Source: Bacillota bacterium (GTDB lineage: Bacteria; Bacillota; Clostridia; Christensenellales; Aristaeellaceae). Taken from it: a DNA stretch of 64,000 nt. Shown one piece after another: positions 1 through 9,141 of the stretch (the first letter of the stretch is position 1; every line of letters begins with the position of its first letter). The stretch lies in NCBI GenBank assembly GCA_023425025.1, contig JAFADG010000008.1:62001-126000 (forward strand). The letters run 5' to 3'. Both the position numbers and the translations under genes were made by a program. The notes beneath the pieces were generated by a model, which was given only the letters and a program-made list of their open reading frames with translations, had not been told where the DNA came from and made no database searches.

Positions 1-1
1 A

Positions 2-1699
2 TGGACGAACCTGAACAAGCATATATCTGCCCGCGTATTTTTATCGGCGTTTTTCGCCATCTTCTCCATTTCCACGCTGCTGATTGGCACGTACTCCTTT
101 TCTGCGTTCAATGATATGACAAACATTGTGATCGAGCAAGGCCAAATTTCGGTAAACACCATCGCCGAACAGACCGATACCGCCATCAGCACCGTCGCCC
201 AAACCCACGCGCTGTTGTTTTCCAGCGAATACATTTATAAGTTTCTATATAAGACGTCGGATGAAATGCCCTCCTACGAATGGTTTCAAACCTACAACGA
301 TGCCCAGCAAACGCTGCGTCTGTGCGGCCGCAGCCAGATCAACCTGATCATGGGCATGCTGCTATACAGAAACCAGCAGGAATACATACAATACGGCAGC
401 TTTTATACCATGCTCAACCCCTACGACCTGGACCCTGCCCAAACGAACAGGCTTATCATATATAATGGTTATGCCTATTACGTTTCTTCAGCCACCATGA
501 ACAGCGGCGGCAGGGCTTTTCTGGTTTCGCAATTATACGGCAGCGTGTTTGACAATATCTGCACGGGCCTTTTGGCCAAGGACAGCTCGCTGCTGGTGCT
601 GACGCCGGAGCAGGCGGTTTTCCTGCAATATTCCTCCGGCGATCAGGATACCGGCCTGATCCGCGCGGCCATGACGTACGAGCCTCAAACCCAGGGCCTG
701 CTGGACGGCAAGTGGCACCTGGTTTCGGCGTCCTCCCAGCAAACCGGCCTGACCTTTGCCATGGCCTTTCCGGTGGTAAGCACCTCCAAAAAGCTGATCG
801 AGGTATCCCCCTGGCTGTTCCCGGCGCTTTTGTTTTCGCTGACCGCCGGGCTGGTATTGAGCTACGGCATCTCCCGGCGGCTGGCCAGCGGCTTTCGCAC
901 CATGCAGGATAATATGCGCCTGGTAGAACGAAAGGAATACGATAAGATCAAGCTCATCCCCACGCAGGATGAGTTTGGGCGCCTGAGCCGCACCTTTGCA
1001 CATATGGCCAGGCATATTTCGCTGCTCATCAAAGAAAACCAGGAGCGGCAGCGCACGGAGCACGAATTGCAGATACAGGTGCTAAGGGCCCAGGTAAGCC
1101 CGCATTTTCTGTACAACGCGCTCAACAGCATGCGCCATCTGGCGCAAATGCAAGGCATGGACCATATTGACAGAATGGCCACGGCGCTGATCCGGCTCCT
1201 GCGGGCCGCGCTTGGCAACGAGGGGCTGCTGATCCCCCTTGCGCAGGAGTTGGAGTATGTGAAAAACTACTGCGAAATCTGCCAGTACCAGTACCTGGAC
1301 GATTTTCATCTGGATTTTCGGGTGGATGAAAATGTGCTGGACTGCCTGACGCCCCAAATGGTGCTGCAGCCCATTGTGGAAAACGCCATCATCCACGGCA
1401 TACAAAAAAACCCCCGGGAGGGGATCATACGCATCCAGGCCCAAAGGGTGGGCGACAAGCTCAGCATCCGCGTAACCGACAACGGCCAGGGCATCGGCAA
1501 GGAGCAATTGGAGGAGCTTTTGCACCAGCGGCACAACACCAGCAAGCTGCGCTTTTCGGGCATCGGCATCCACAACGTGCAGGAGCGCATACGCATGCGC
1601 TTTGGTCCGGAATATGGGCTGACCATCCGTTCCCGGCTGAACCATTACACAAGGGTGGACATTCTGCTGCCCCACATGAAAAAGGAGGAGAACGCTTGA
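2..1699 (+). CDS. YesM-type sensor histidine kinase (5' end outside window)
   Basis: Membrane sensor kinase, probably sensing an extracellular, often carbohydrate-related, signal and phosphorylating the response regulator that follows. The reading frame is open from base 2, and the stretch before the first in-frame ATG (position 116) encodes a hydrophobic segment (FLSAFFAIFSISTLLIGTY). That is the first transmembrane helix, so the true start lies left of the window. An extracellular sensor region follows, then a second membrane helix near positions 800-870, a HAMP-like segment, the His_kinase H-box (PHFLYNALNS, His codon at 1103) and a HATPase domain with VENAIIHG and DNGQGIG. The stop overlaps the next gene by 4 bases, indicating translational coupling. 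The family assignment is firm; the ligand is unknown. Confidence 0.93.
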   Translation, partial: WTNLNKHISARVFLSAFFAIFSISTLLIGTYSFSAFNDMTNIVIEQGQISVNTIAEQTDTAISTVAQTHALLFSSEYIYKFLYKTSDEMPSYEWFQTYNDAQQTLRLCGRSQINLIMGMLLYRNQQEYIQYGSFYTMLNPYDLDPAQTNRLIIYNGYAYYVSSATMNSGGRAFLVSQLYGSVFDNICTGLLAKDSSLLVLTPEQAVFLQYSSGDQDTGLIRAAMTYEPQTQGLLDGKWHLVSASSQQTGLTFAMAFPVVSTSKKLIEVSPWLFPALLFSLTAGLVLSYGISRRLASGFRTMQDNMRLVERKEYDKIKLIPTQDEFGRLSRTFAHMARHISLLIKENQERQRTEHELQIQVLRAQVSPHFLYNALNSMRHLAQMQGMDHIDRMATALIRLLRAALGNEGLLIPLAQELEYVKNYCEICQYQYLDDFHLDFRVDENVLDCLTPQMVLQPIVENAIIHGIQKNPREGIIRIQAQRVGDKLSIRVTDNGQGIGKEQLEELLHQRHNTSKLRFSGIGIHNVQERIRMRFGPEYGLTIRSRLNHYTRVDILLPHMKKEENA

Positions 1700-3171
1700 A
1701 GCACATCCTGCTGGTAGACGATGATTTTTTGGCACTCAACGCGTTCTTTACCCTGGCCGACTGGGGCCGGTATGGCCTGTCCATCGCTCGGGAAGCCCAC
1801 AACGGCCAGGAAGCGCTGGATTATTTGCGGGAGCAGCGCCCGGATATCGCCTTTATCGATGTGTGCATGCCGGATATGGACGGCATATCGCTTTTGCGGC
1901 ATATCCGCAAGCTGGATCCTTCCATCCTCTGCATCATGCTCAGCAGCTATTCCGACTACCCGTATGTCCGGGAGGCATTGAAGCATGGCGCGGCCGACTA
2001 TCTTTTAAAGCACGAGGTCACCGGGAGCAGCATCCTTGCGCTGCTTGCGCAGTACGGGCTGGATACCTCCGTGCCTTGCGTGCAGGAGGACGCGGAAACA
2101 AAACTGCGAAAGCTGATGGCGGATCACCGCCTGGACAGCGGAACGCTTGACGGGTATCTGGCTTTGGGCCATCTGTCCGACGGGCGCACGCCCATCGAGA
2201 CCCAGCGAAGCAGCATACACCAAACCTGCCGCCACATCCTCAACGATATTCCCGGCGCGGCCGTCTGCTCCCCCGCGGAGCAGGAGCTTGTGCTGCTGAT
2301 CCCGGGGGACGCGTCCGGACATGCGCAGGAAATTGCCCAGGCGCATATCGCGAAAATCAAAAAGGCGCTGCAAAAGTACCACCACATGAATTATACCTTT
2401 CTGCCGGTGAAATACTGCGCCGATCCCGCGCAAATCGACCATGCCTGCCAGCTGTTCCACAGAAAGCATATGCAGGACGCCGCGACGGTCAAAGCGCCCC
2501 TTTCGTCGGAAGAAAACATCGGCCTGATGCTGGCCGTGGTCAACCACCAAACGGCGCTGGTCGAAAAGCTGGTGCACGGCATGTATGCGGACGCCCTATC
2601 GAAAAACGACACAGACAGCTTTGGCCGGGAGGTATTGTCCATCTTCCTGCATTTGAAACAGCTGCTGGGCATTGCCGGCGATACCATTCCCCGGCTGCCC
2701 ACAGACAGCATGAAGTGGGAAGGCTTTGCCGTGCGCATCTTCACCGATCTTGCGGCGCATGACGCCGCTTATTCGCCGGCTCCCGCTTCCAGAACCATAC
2801 AGCAGGCGCTTTCCTATTTGCACGAGCATTACGCCCAAAACATCAGCCTCAACGACGTGGCCAGGCATTGCAGCGTCAGCTACAATCACTTAAGCTTTCT
2901 GTTCAAAAAAGAAACGGGCGAAAATATCATCAGCTACCTGAACCGGCTTCGTGTGTTTGAAGCCGCGCGGCTGATCCTGTACGATTCGCTGCCGGTAACC
3001 GCAGTCAGCGAAAAGGTTGGCTTCAACTGCTACAATCACTTTTTTGCCACCTTCCGCAGCATGACCGGTATGGCGCCCTCCGAGTTTCGAAAGAATTCCC
3101 AAGCAGTGGAATGGATGGTCAAATTCAGCCAGGCGATAGGGCCGGGGGCATTTGGCGGGAAGGGGCACTAA
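1696..3171 (+). CDS. YesN-type response regulator, receiver plus AraC DNA-binding domain
   Basis: Cytoplasmic transcription factor partner of the upstream kinase. The start is TTG, 7 bases after a strong AAGGAGG, overlapping the kinase stop as TTGA. An N-terminal receiver domain carries the acidic pair in LLVDDDF, the phospho-acceptor Asp55 in FIDVCMPDMDG and the conserved Lys of LLKHEV. A middle region of about 230 residues is poorly conserved, as usual in this family. The C-terminal 100 residues hold two AraC helix-turn-helix units (ISLNDVARHCSVSYNHLSFL, then PVTAVSEKVGFNCYNHFFATF). Length 491 aa is normal for YesN proteins. Targets are usually neighbouring sugar-uptake operons, which would lie outside this window; that is inference. 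Confidence 0.93.
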   Translation: MKHILLVDDDFLALNAFFTLADWGRYGLSIAREAHNGQEALDYLREQRPDIAFIDVCMPDMDGISLLRHIRKLDPSILCIMLSSYSDYPYVREALKHGAADYLLKHEVTGSSILALLAQYGLDTSVPCVQEDAETKLRKLMADHRLDSGTLDGYLALGHLSDGRTPIETQRSSIHQTCRHILNDIPGAAVCSPAEQELVLLIPGDASGHAQEIAQAHIAKIKKALQKYHHMNYTFLPVKYCADPAQIDHACQLFHRKHMQDAATVKAPLSSEENIGLMLAVVNHQTALVEKLVHGMYADALSKNDTDSFGREVLSIFLHLKQLLGIAGDTIPRLPTDSMKWEGFAVRIFTDLAAHDAAYSPAPASRTIQQALSYLHEHYAQNISLNDVARHCSVSYNHLSFLFKKETGENIISYLNRLRVFEAARLILYDSLPVTAVSEKVGFNCYNHFFATFRSMTGMAPSEFRKNSQAVEWMVKFSQAIGPGAFGGKGH

Positions 3172-3185
3172 ACATTGGATAACGA

Positions 3186-3216
3186 AAGGGGCTGCCGGCA
3201 AAGATGGCAGCCCCTT
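3186..3216. terminator. Bidirectional hairpin terminator between convergent genes
   Basis: An 11-bp perfect stem (AAGGGGCTGCC with GGCAGCCCCTT) and a 9-base loop sit 15 bases after the response-regulator stop and 28 bases after the end of the convergent chemoreceptor gene. The T tract is weak on both strands, so efficiency is uncertain. Confidence 0.65.
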
Positions 3217-3243
3217 GATGTATATGAATCGAAAAGCACCCAA

Positions 3244-5310
3244 TCACGAATATTTTCCAAAGCCGGGCGATGCGGGGCTCTGCGCCGCGGCAATCCCCGG
3301 CGTCCGGTCAAACAGCGATATCGGTGAAGCCTCTTCCGGCTGACCGTCGCCAGCCAGCTTGAATTTCGACACCTCGTCCCGAAGCGTCGCCGCCTGGGCC
3401 GACATCTCCTCGCTGGTGGCCGAGTTTTCCTCGGCGGTGGCGGCGGTGGTCTGCACCACGCCGGACACCTGGTTCAGACCTTGCTTCACCTGGTCGATGG
3501 CGGCAGCCTGCTCTACGGAGGCATGGTCAATTTTGACGATGCTTTCATTGACAAGGCCGGCTTTTTCCGCCACACTTGTAAGGATCACGGCCGTCTGGCC
3601 GGCGATTTCCCTGCCTTCCGATACTGTAGCGGCCGCGTACTGTATCAGCTCCGCCGTCTTTTTTGCGGCCTCCGCGGACTTGGCGGCCAGGTTGCGCACC
3701 TCATCGGCCACCACCGCAAAGCCCTTGCCGGCGCTGCCAGCCCGGGCCGCCTCGATGGCGGCGTTCAAAGCGAGTATGTTGGTCTGAAAGGCAATATCCT
3801 CAATGGCCTTTGTGATGGTGGTGATCTGGCTGGAGGCGGAGCCGATATTCTCCATGGCCGCCGTCAGCTTGACCATGTGCGCGCTGCCTTCCTTGACATA
3901 GTGCACAGCCTGTTCCACAAAGCCGGTGGCGGTTTTCACGTTCTGGGAGTTTGTCGCGGCCTGCTCCGCAATTCGGGCAACGGAGCTGCTCAGCTCTTCA
4001 ATGGAAGACGCCTGTTCCGAAGACCCCGCAGCCAGGGCCTGGGCGCCGCCGGCCACCTGGGAGGCGCCGGTGCTGACCTGTTCCGCCGCGATATCGATGG
4101 TGCGTAGCGTGCTATTCAGAGAGGAGGCAATCCCCTCCATGGCGCTGCGGATAGCGGCAAAATCGCCCATGTATTCCTGATCGATAACAACCCGCATATC
4201 CCCCTGGGACATCTGCCCCAGTTTGTCCGTGATATCGCTGATGTAGCTTTTCAATGTGACGACCATGCTTTTGAGCGCGGCGGAGAGAGCGCCAAGCTCG
4301 TCGTTGGAAGCATGGGTGACGTCAAGCTCCAATTTGCCCTGGGCCAAATCACCTGCAACGAAAGACATGGTTTCAATGGGCTTTACGATGGACCTGCGGA
4401 TAAACACAAGCAGCGCGGCAACAATGGCAACCATGACCGCCAGCATGATGGCGATGGACTGCAGCACCGAAGAACGCTGTATGGCGTTCACCTCGGCAGT
4501 GGACACACCGCCGAAGAACACGCCCACGACCTCTTCGTCAGCGTTCAGCACTGGCTCGTACGCCATCGCATAAGGTGTGCCCAGAATGTCCGCTTCACCG
4601 GTATAGCGTGTCTTTTGATGGATGACAATGTCGGCAATGCCCGCATCCAGCTTGGTACCCAGGATGCGCTGTTCATCCTGCATAATGGTGGTATTTACGC
4701 GCTCGTCGCCCGCAAACACGGTAAAGTCGTTGCCGGTCATGGTCTTCATTTTGTCCACAAACGCGGGATCCGCCAATGACCGGCCGGCGGAAACAGCGCC
4801 AATAATGGTTCCGTTCGGGCTTTTGATGGGCGCTGTCGAAAAGACGCTGAAGGTCATCTCGGCGCTGCGGCCGATTTCCGTTGTGCTGACGCCGGTCAGA
4901 GCCTGGGGGATGCGCAATTCGTGCATGGTATCGCCGATTATATCGCTATGGGTCCTTGCGATAACGACGCCTGTTTTATCGGTAATCACAGCAAAATCGA
5001 TCTGGTACCCCAAACGGCTGAGCACAGTCGATGCCGCTTTTTTCACATGGGCCTTGTTCTCAAATCCCATGGATTGATACACCTCATTATCCTGAATGAG
5101 GCTCTGCGCTGCCCACTGCGCATTCGCTTTATAATCCTCAATCAGGGTATCCAGGGTATTTAACGCCATAATGCTGCGTTCGGTGGTAATGCTTTTGACA
5201 ATTTTACCGTTTGCATTGGACATGAATATAACCGCGAAAACACCGATGATGACAATGGCCAATGTGAAAATCGCCGCCAACTTAAATCCAATCTTTTTAA
5301 AAAATTGCAT
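3244..5310 (-). CDS. Methyl-accepting chemotaxis protein A
   Basis: Transmembrane chemoreceptor that controls CheA/CheW activity from the membrane. The ATG at 5310 is chosen because GGAG lies 8 bases upstream; an earlier in-frame ATG at 5325 overlaps that site. Order: short cytoplasmic N-terminus, TM1 at about residues 7-29, a periplasmic Cache-type sensor region (VVIARTHSDIIGDTM, GAVSAGRSLADPAFVDKM), TM2 at about 280-305, HAMP, then a long coiled-coil signalling domain with the hairpin tip EDIAFQTNILALNAAIEAAR. It ends in FGKYS without the NWETF-type CheR tether. It is closely similar throughout to the receptor at 5492-7555, so the two are tandem paralogues. No che genes are visible in the window. 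Ligand unknown. Confidence 0.95.
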   Translation of the reverse strand: MQFFKKIGFKLAAIFTLAIVIIGVFAVIFMSNANGKIVKSITTERSIMALNTLDTLIEDYKANAQWAAQSLIQDNEVYQSMGFENKAHVKKAASTVLSRLGYQIDFAVITDKTGVVIARTHSDIIGDTMHELRIPQALTGVSTTEIGRSAEMTFSVFSTAPIKSPNGTIIGAVSAGRSLADPAFVDKMKTMTGNDFTVFAGDERVNTTIMQDEQRILGTKLDAGIADIVIHQKTRYTGEADILGTPYAMAYEPVLNADEEVVGVFFGGVSTAEVNAIQRSSVLQSIAIMLAVMVAIVAALLVFIRRSIVKPIETMSFVAGDLAQGKLELDVTHASNDELGALSAALKSMVVTLKSYISDITDKLGQMSQGDMRVVIDQEYMGDFAAIRSAMEGIASSLNSTLRTIDIAAEQVSTGASQVAGGAQALAAGSSEQASSIEELSSSVARIAEQAATNSQNVKTATGFVEQAVHYVKEGSAHMVKLTAAMENIGSASSQITTITKAIEDIAFQTNILALNAAIEAARAGSAGKGFAVVADEVRNLAAKSAEAAKKTAELIQYAAATVSEGREIAGQTAVILTSVAEKAGLVNESIVKIDHASVEQAAAIDQVKQGLNQVSGVVQTTAATAEENSATSEEMSAQAATLRDEVSKFKLAGDGQPEEASPISLFDRTPGIAAAQSPASPGFGKYS

Positions 5311-5355
5311 ATCACATCTCCACATGAATTATATTTGTAAACTATTACAGCATTT

Positions 5356-5415
5356 ATTATCAAACAATTCATTGCAATATTGAATACCACATTTTGTGGT
5401 ATTTTTGTATACCAC
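5356..5415 (-). promoter_or_regulatory. Palindromic operator and putative promoter of chemoreceptor A
   Basis: The perfect inverted repeat ATACCACATTTTGTGGTAT (5384-5402) is followed by a further half-site ATACCAC at 5409-5415, giving three alternating half-sites. On the minus strand a GATAAT (-10-like, 5356-5361) lies 17 bases from TTCAAT (5379-5384), which abuts the palindrome. The same 19-mer occurs upstream of chemoreceptor B at a matching distance. The repeat is seen directly; its role as an operator is inference. Confidence 0.6.
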
Positions 5416-5437
5416 AATTGTTATTTTTCTGCGTATC

Positions 5438-5463
5438 AAAAAAAGTGGCATTGCCACTTTTTT
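5438..5463 (-). terminator. Intrinsic terminator of chemoreceptor B
   Basis: A GTGGC stem with loop ATT and GCCAC is flanked by seven A residues on one side and at least six T residues on the other, so it reads as a terminator on either strand. It sits 28 bases after the end of the minus-strand chemoreceptor B gene. Confidence 0.75.
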
Positions 5464-5491
5464 GCGTTTTATTCAAACGGAATGCCGTATA

Positions 5492-7555
5492 TCAGTACTT
5501 TCCAAAGCCCAGCGCTACGCGGCCCTGCGCGGCCGTTTTCCTGGGCGCGCGGTCATACAGCGATATTGGTGAAAGATCTGCCGTGTGATTTTCGCCGTCC
5601 AGCTTGAACTTTGCCACCTCTTCCCGAAGCGTGGCCGCCTGGGCAGACATTTCCTCGCTGGTGGCGGAGTTTTCCTCGGCGGTGGCGGCGTTGGTCTGCA
5701 CCACGGCGGATACCTGGTTGAGCCCCAGCTTTACCTGATCGATAGCGGCAGCCTGCTCCGCGGAGGCATGGTCGATTTTAACGATGCTTTCATTCACAAG
5801 GCCCGCTTTTTCCTCCACGCTGGTGAGGATCACGGCCGTCTGGGCGGCGATTTCCCTGCCCTGCGATACCGTGGCCGTTGCGTATTGTATCAGCTCCGCC
5901 GTTTTCTTGGCGGCTTCCGCGGATTTTGCGGCCAGGTTGCGCACCTCATCGGCCACCACCGCAAAGCCCTTGCCGGCGCTGCCGGCCCGGGCCGCCTCGA
6001 TGGCGGCGTTCAAGGCGAGTATGTTGGTCTGGAAGGCGATGTCCTCAATGGCCTTGGTGATGGTGGTGATCTGGCCGGAGGCGGAACCGATATCCTCCAT
6101 GGCCGCCGTCAGCCTCACCATGTGCGTGCTGCCTTCCTGAACATAATGCACCGCCTGGGAAACATGCTGTGCAGCTGCTTTCACATTCTCCGAATTCGTT
6201 ACCGCCTGCTCCGCAATCCGGGCTACGGAAGTGCTGAGCTCTTCCACGGAGGATGCCTGCTCGGTGGACCCGGACGCCAGGGCCTGGGCGCCGCTGGCCA
6301 CCTGGGAGGCGCCGGTGCTGACCTGTTCCGCCGCGGTGTCAATGGTGCGCAGCGTGCTGTTCAGTGCCCCGGCAATTCCCTCCATGGCCTTGCGGATGGC
6401 GGCAAAATCGCCGATATATTCCTGTTCGATCACAACCCGCATATCGCCCCGGGACATCTGCCCCAGCTTGTCCGATATATCGCCGATGTAGCCTTTGAGC
6501 GAAGCGATCATGCTTTTGAGCGAGGCGGACAGCGCGCCCAGCTCGTCGCCGGAGGCATGGGTGATCTCATGCTCCAGCTTTCCCTTGGCCAGTTCGCCGG
6601 CAACGGCGGACATGGTTTCTATGGGCCGGACGATGGACCTGCGGATGAATACCAGCAGCGCCGCGACAATGGCCAGCATGACCGCGAGCACAATGGCGAT
6701 GGATTGGAGCACTGTGGACTGCTGCATCCTGTTGATCTCCGCCAGGGGCACCGCTGTGGAAAATACGCCGATGACCTCGCCCCTCGCGTTCAAAACCGGT
6801 TCGTAGGCCGCGGCATACGGCGCGCCAAGAACATCCGCTTCGCCGGTATAGGTTGTCTTTTGGGTGATGACGACATCCGCAACGCCGGCATTCAGCTTCG
6901 TGCCCAAAACACGCTGGCCGTTTTGCATCACGGTGGTGTTTGCGCGCGTATCGCCGACAAACAAGGAGAATTCATTGCCGGTCATCTCTTTCAGCTTGTC
7001 CACAAACGCGGGATCCGTAAGCTTCAGCCCCGCGGAAACAGCGCCGAGGACCGCTCCATCCGTTCCTTTGATGGTCGCCGCCGAATAGACGCTGAGGTTC
7101 ATCTCCAAACTGTTGTCCACCACCGTGGCGCCGGCGCCGTTCAGCGCTTCGCTGATGCCCAGCTCCTTTATGATGTCGCCAGCCGTATCACTGTGCGTTC
7201 GGGCAAGCACCTTGCCGTTTGTGTCGGTGATAACAATAAAATCGACCTGGTTTCCAAGCACATCCAGCACACGCTTTACCGCGGCTTTCACCTGGGCCGC
7301 ATCCTTAAGCGCCATCGCCGCAAGTACATCCCCGTCTTTGGCAACGCTCTGCGCGGCCCAGGCGGCGTCGGTTTTATAATCAGCAACCAAGGTATCCAGT
7401 GTTTTCAGTGCCGCGACGCTGTGCTCTGTGTTGATGTTCCTGACCACCCTGCTGCTTGCGCTGGACATGAAAACGATCGCGAAAATGCCGATGATGACGA
7501 TTGCCAATGAAAAGATTGCCGCCAGTTTGAATCCGAGCTTGTTGAAGAAACGCAT
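5492..7555 (-). CDS. Methyl-accepting chemotaxis protein B
   Basis: Second chemoreceptor, 687 aa, with the same architecture as its neighbour: TM1 near residues 6-28, Cache-type sensor (VLARTHSDTAGDIIKELG, GAVSAGLKLTDPAFVDKLK), TM2 near 280-305, HAMP and an MCP signalling domain with EDIAFQTNILALNAAIEAAR. The ATG at 7555 follows GGAGATGTGA, the same ribosome-binding context as receptor A. The signalling halves are almost identical while the sensor halves differ more, which fits duplication followed by divergence of ligand specificity. The C-terminus again ends FGKY. It is transcribed from its own promoter and separated from receptor A by a terminator, so the two are not one operon. Confidence 0.95.
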   Translation of the reverse strand: MRFFNKLGFKLAAIFSLAIVIIGIFAIVFMSSASSRVVRNINTEHSVAALKTLDTLVADYKTDAAWAAQSVAKDGDVLAAMALKDAAQVKAAVKRVLDVLGNQVDFIVITDTNGKVLARTHSDTAGDIIKELGISEALNGAGATVVDNSLEMNLSVYSAATIKGTDGAVLGAVSAGLKLTDPAFVDKLKEMTGNEFSLFVGDTRANTTVMQNGQRVLGTKLNAGVADVVITQKTTYTGEADVLGAPYAAAYEPVLNARGEVIGVFSTAVPLAEINRMQQSTVLQSIAIVLAVMLAIVAALLVFIRRSIVRPIETMSAVAGELAKGKLEHEITHASGDELGALSASLKSMIASLKGYIGDISDKLGQMSRGDMRVVIEQEYIGDFAAIRKAMEGIAGALNSTLRTIDTAAEQVSTGASQVASGAQALASGSTEQASSVEELSTSVARIAEQAVTNSENVKAAAQHVSQAVHYVQEGSTHMVRLTAAMEDIGSASGQITTITKAIEDIAFQTNILALNAAIEAARAGSAGKGFAVVADEVRNLAAKSAEAAKKTAELIQYATATVSQGREIAAQTAVILTSVEEKAGLVNESIVKIDHASAEQAAAIDQVKLGLNQVSAVVQTNAATAEENSATSEEMSAQAATLREEVAKFKLDGENHTADLSPISLYDRAPRKTAAQGRVALGFGKY

Positions 7556-7598
7556 GTGTCACATCTCCATCTTATTAATGGGGAACCGGTATGCTATT

Positions 7599-7644
7599 CT
7601 TATAAACAAATTTCTGCGGAACCTTATACCACATTTTGTGGTAT
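7599..7644 (-). promoter_or_regulatory. Palindromic operator and putative promoter of chemoreceptor B
   Basis: ATACCACATTTTGTGGTAT at 7626-7644 is identical to the copy upstream of receptor A. On the minus strand TATAAG (7599-7604) starts 21 bases after the palindrome; the equivalent -10-like box of receptor A starts 22 bases after its copy. The repeat starts 71 bases upstream of the ATG (74 for receptor A). Conserved spacing supports a shared regulator acting near the -35 region; the regulator is unknown. The rest of the 7645-7862 gap shows no gene I can support. Confidence 0.58.
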
Positions 7645-7862
7645 TTTTAGAAATGTGTTTTCTGCCTCCCCGAAAGCGAATCAGGCAAAATTGTCAAAGG
7701 GTTCTCCTAAAAATATCCCAAGAACGGCATGGATAAACAATACCTGGCCGCAAATAATAAGAACGCGGCTTTTTTTGCTGTAACGATGAAGAGCGTGCCT
7801 CGCTGCTTCACTGATACGCAAAGCGTAAGCCCAAAATCTTTCGTTATGTTGCAGGTGATCAA

Positions 7863-8444
7863 ATGGTTTCAAACGAGATACCGCAAAGCGTCCTTTTCCA
7901 ACAAAAGCTGACTGATTTGCACATTGAGCAATGGCTTGCCGAGGAAGTTTTTCATGCCCGGTGGTGGATTCTCATCGGATTGCTGATAGTCATGTGGCTT
8001 GCCTGGTTCTTGCTGCTGGACAAGGCCAAGGCGAAAGAGGCCTGCCTGTTTCTTGTACTGGCATTTATTGTTGTGCTGGGAATTGATGAGTACGGAGAAG
8101 AACTCGTACTGTGGGAATACCCTACCGACATTATCCCCATATTTCCGCCGCTTACCTCCGCCAACCTGATCAGCGTGCCGCTTACCTGTTCCATCGTCTT
8201 CCAAAGGTTCCCGGACCTCAAAAGATATGCCATCGCCGTATTGATCCTGACTGCAACGATCAGCTTTGTCTTCGAGCCGCTCCTTGCGTGGGGCGGGCTG
8301 TATCAATTGGTGAACTGGCGGTATGTTTATAGCTTTTTTGTGTATTTGGCGGCTGCCTTCGCCGTCAGGTTCATCGCAAAAAAGTTCCTTCAAATCGAAG
8401 ACAAAGCCCGCGGTCTTGCAAAGATCGGAAATGGAAGGACATAA
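7863..8444 (+). CDS. CBO0543-like small membrane protein, copy 1
   Basis: Predicted integral membrane protein, 193 aa, function unknown. The hydrophilic N-terminus is followed by about five hydrophobic segments (WWILIGLLIVMWLAWFLLL; ACLFLVLAFIVVLGI; LISVPLTCSIVF; YAIAVLILTATISFVF; YSFFVYLAAAFAV). The pattern LDKAK-acidic GIDEYGEELVLWEYP-TDIIPIFPP resembles the uncharacterised CBO0543 family common in spore-forming Bacillota. The start ATG is preceded by a modest AGGTGA. One base separates it from the next gene, a clear paralogue, so the two are a tandem pair and probably a hetero-oligomer or functional couple (inference). The family name rests on recognition of the motif pattern only. Confidence 0.75.
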   Translation: MVSNEIPQSVLFQQKLTDLHIEQWLAEEVFHARWWILIGLLIVMWLAWFLLLDKAKAKEACLFLVLAFIVVLGIDEYGEELVLWEYPTDIIPIFPPLTSANLISVPLTCSIVFQRFPDLKRYAIAVLILTATISFVFEPLLAWGGLYQLVNWRYVYSFFVYLAAAFAVRFIAKKFLQIEDKARGLAKIGNGRT

Positions 8445-8445
8445 G

Positions 8446-9006
8446 ATGAACTTCATCAAGGAACCAACCGAACAGGTCCTGAAAGATCAATTGGAGCTGA
8501 CGAATGCCCGGGTCGCCGAGTGGCTGCAGTCGGAAGCGTTTCGTCTTAAGTGGTGGATCCTTTTGGGTCTGTTTTTCATTACGGTCTTCATCATGTGGAA
8601 GAAGGCCGACAAAACAAGGCTTGTCGAGCTGACCATTTACTCGGCCATTATCGTCATCTTCATTATCGTATTGGACGAGCTGGGGGAAGAATTGACCCTA
8701 TGGGTGTATCCCGTAGACATCATCCCCCTGTTCCCTCCCATCACCGCGGTAGATATCACATGCATGCCGCTGGTCTATATGCTCATCTATCAGTACTTCG
8801 GGACCTGGGGTAAATTCCTGATCGCGACCCTGATTATGTCCACCGTATTCTGTTTTGTTTTCGAACCGATTTTTGTTTGGGGCGGAATCTATACCATGCT
8901 TAAATGGAAAAGCTATTATGGGCTCCCGCTTTATTTCGCGATTGCCGTTGTGGCGAAGTGGGGTGTGGGTGTTATATATAAGGCGAAAGAGAAGCGAAGT
9001 GCGTAG
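8446..9006 (+). CDS. CBO0543-like small membrane protein, copy 2
   Basis: Paralogue of the preceding gene, 186 aa from the ATG at 8446, which follows GGAAGGA embedded in the end of copy 1; the in-frame ATG at 8323 would overlap copy 1 extensively and is rejected. It shares the WW-ILLGLFF first helix, LDELGEELTLWVYPVDIIPLFPP and a final FVFEPIFVWGG motif with copy 1. Conserved acidic residues next to a membrane helix and the WxYPxDIIPxFPP segment are the family's hallmark. No catalytic motif is recognisable. It ends before a strong hairpin and is followed by the AT-rich ATPase-peptidase gene in the same orientation but with a separate promoter. Confidence 0.75.
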   Translation: MNFIKEPTEQVLKDQLELTNARVAEWLQSEAFRLKWWILLGLFFITVFIMWKKADKTRLVELTIYSAIIVIFIIVLDELGEELTLWVYPVDIIPLFPPITAVDITCMPLVYMLIYQYFGTWGKFLIATLIMSTVFCFVFEPIFVWGGIYTMLKWKSYYGLPLYFAIAVVAKWGVGVIYKAKEKRSA

Positions 9007-9048
9007 GGCTATTAAGTGGTGAGTGTGTTGCGTTTAAGATAGCTTTGC

Positions 9049-9081
9049 GGGGAAGCCCCTTCATCACAAGGAGGCTTCCCC
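9049..9081 (+). terminator. Hairpin terminator after the membrane-protein pair
   Basis: GGGGAAGCC pairs with GGCTTCCCC, extended inward by CCTT/AAGG with one bulged A. The following ATCTTATTTATT is T-rich. It separates the pair from the next transcription unit. Confidence 0.7.
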
Positions 9082-9141
9082 ATCTTATTTATTGAAAATG
9101 GATAATTGCTCATGAAAATTTTCCACTTTTCAACATTGACA

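Noticed and set aside
5585..7510. 641-residue plus-strand ORF opposite chemoreceptor B
   Set aside because: It is a shadow of the chemoreceptor coding strand: no ribosome site, His/Gly-rich composition from GC-biased codons, and the minus-strand product is a clear MCP.
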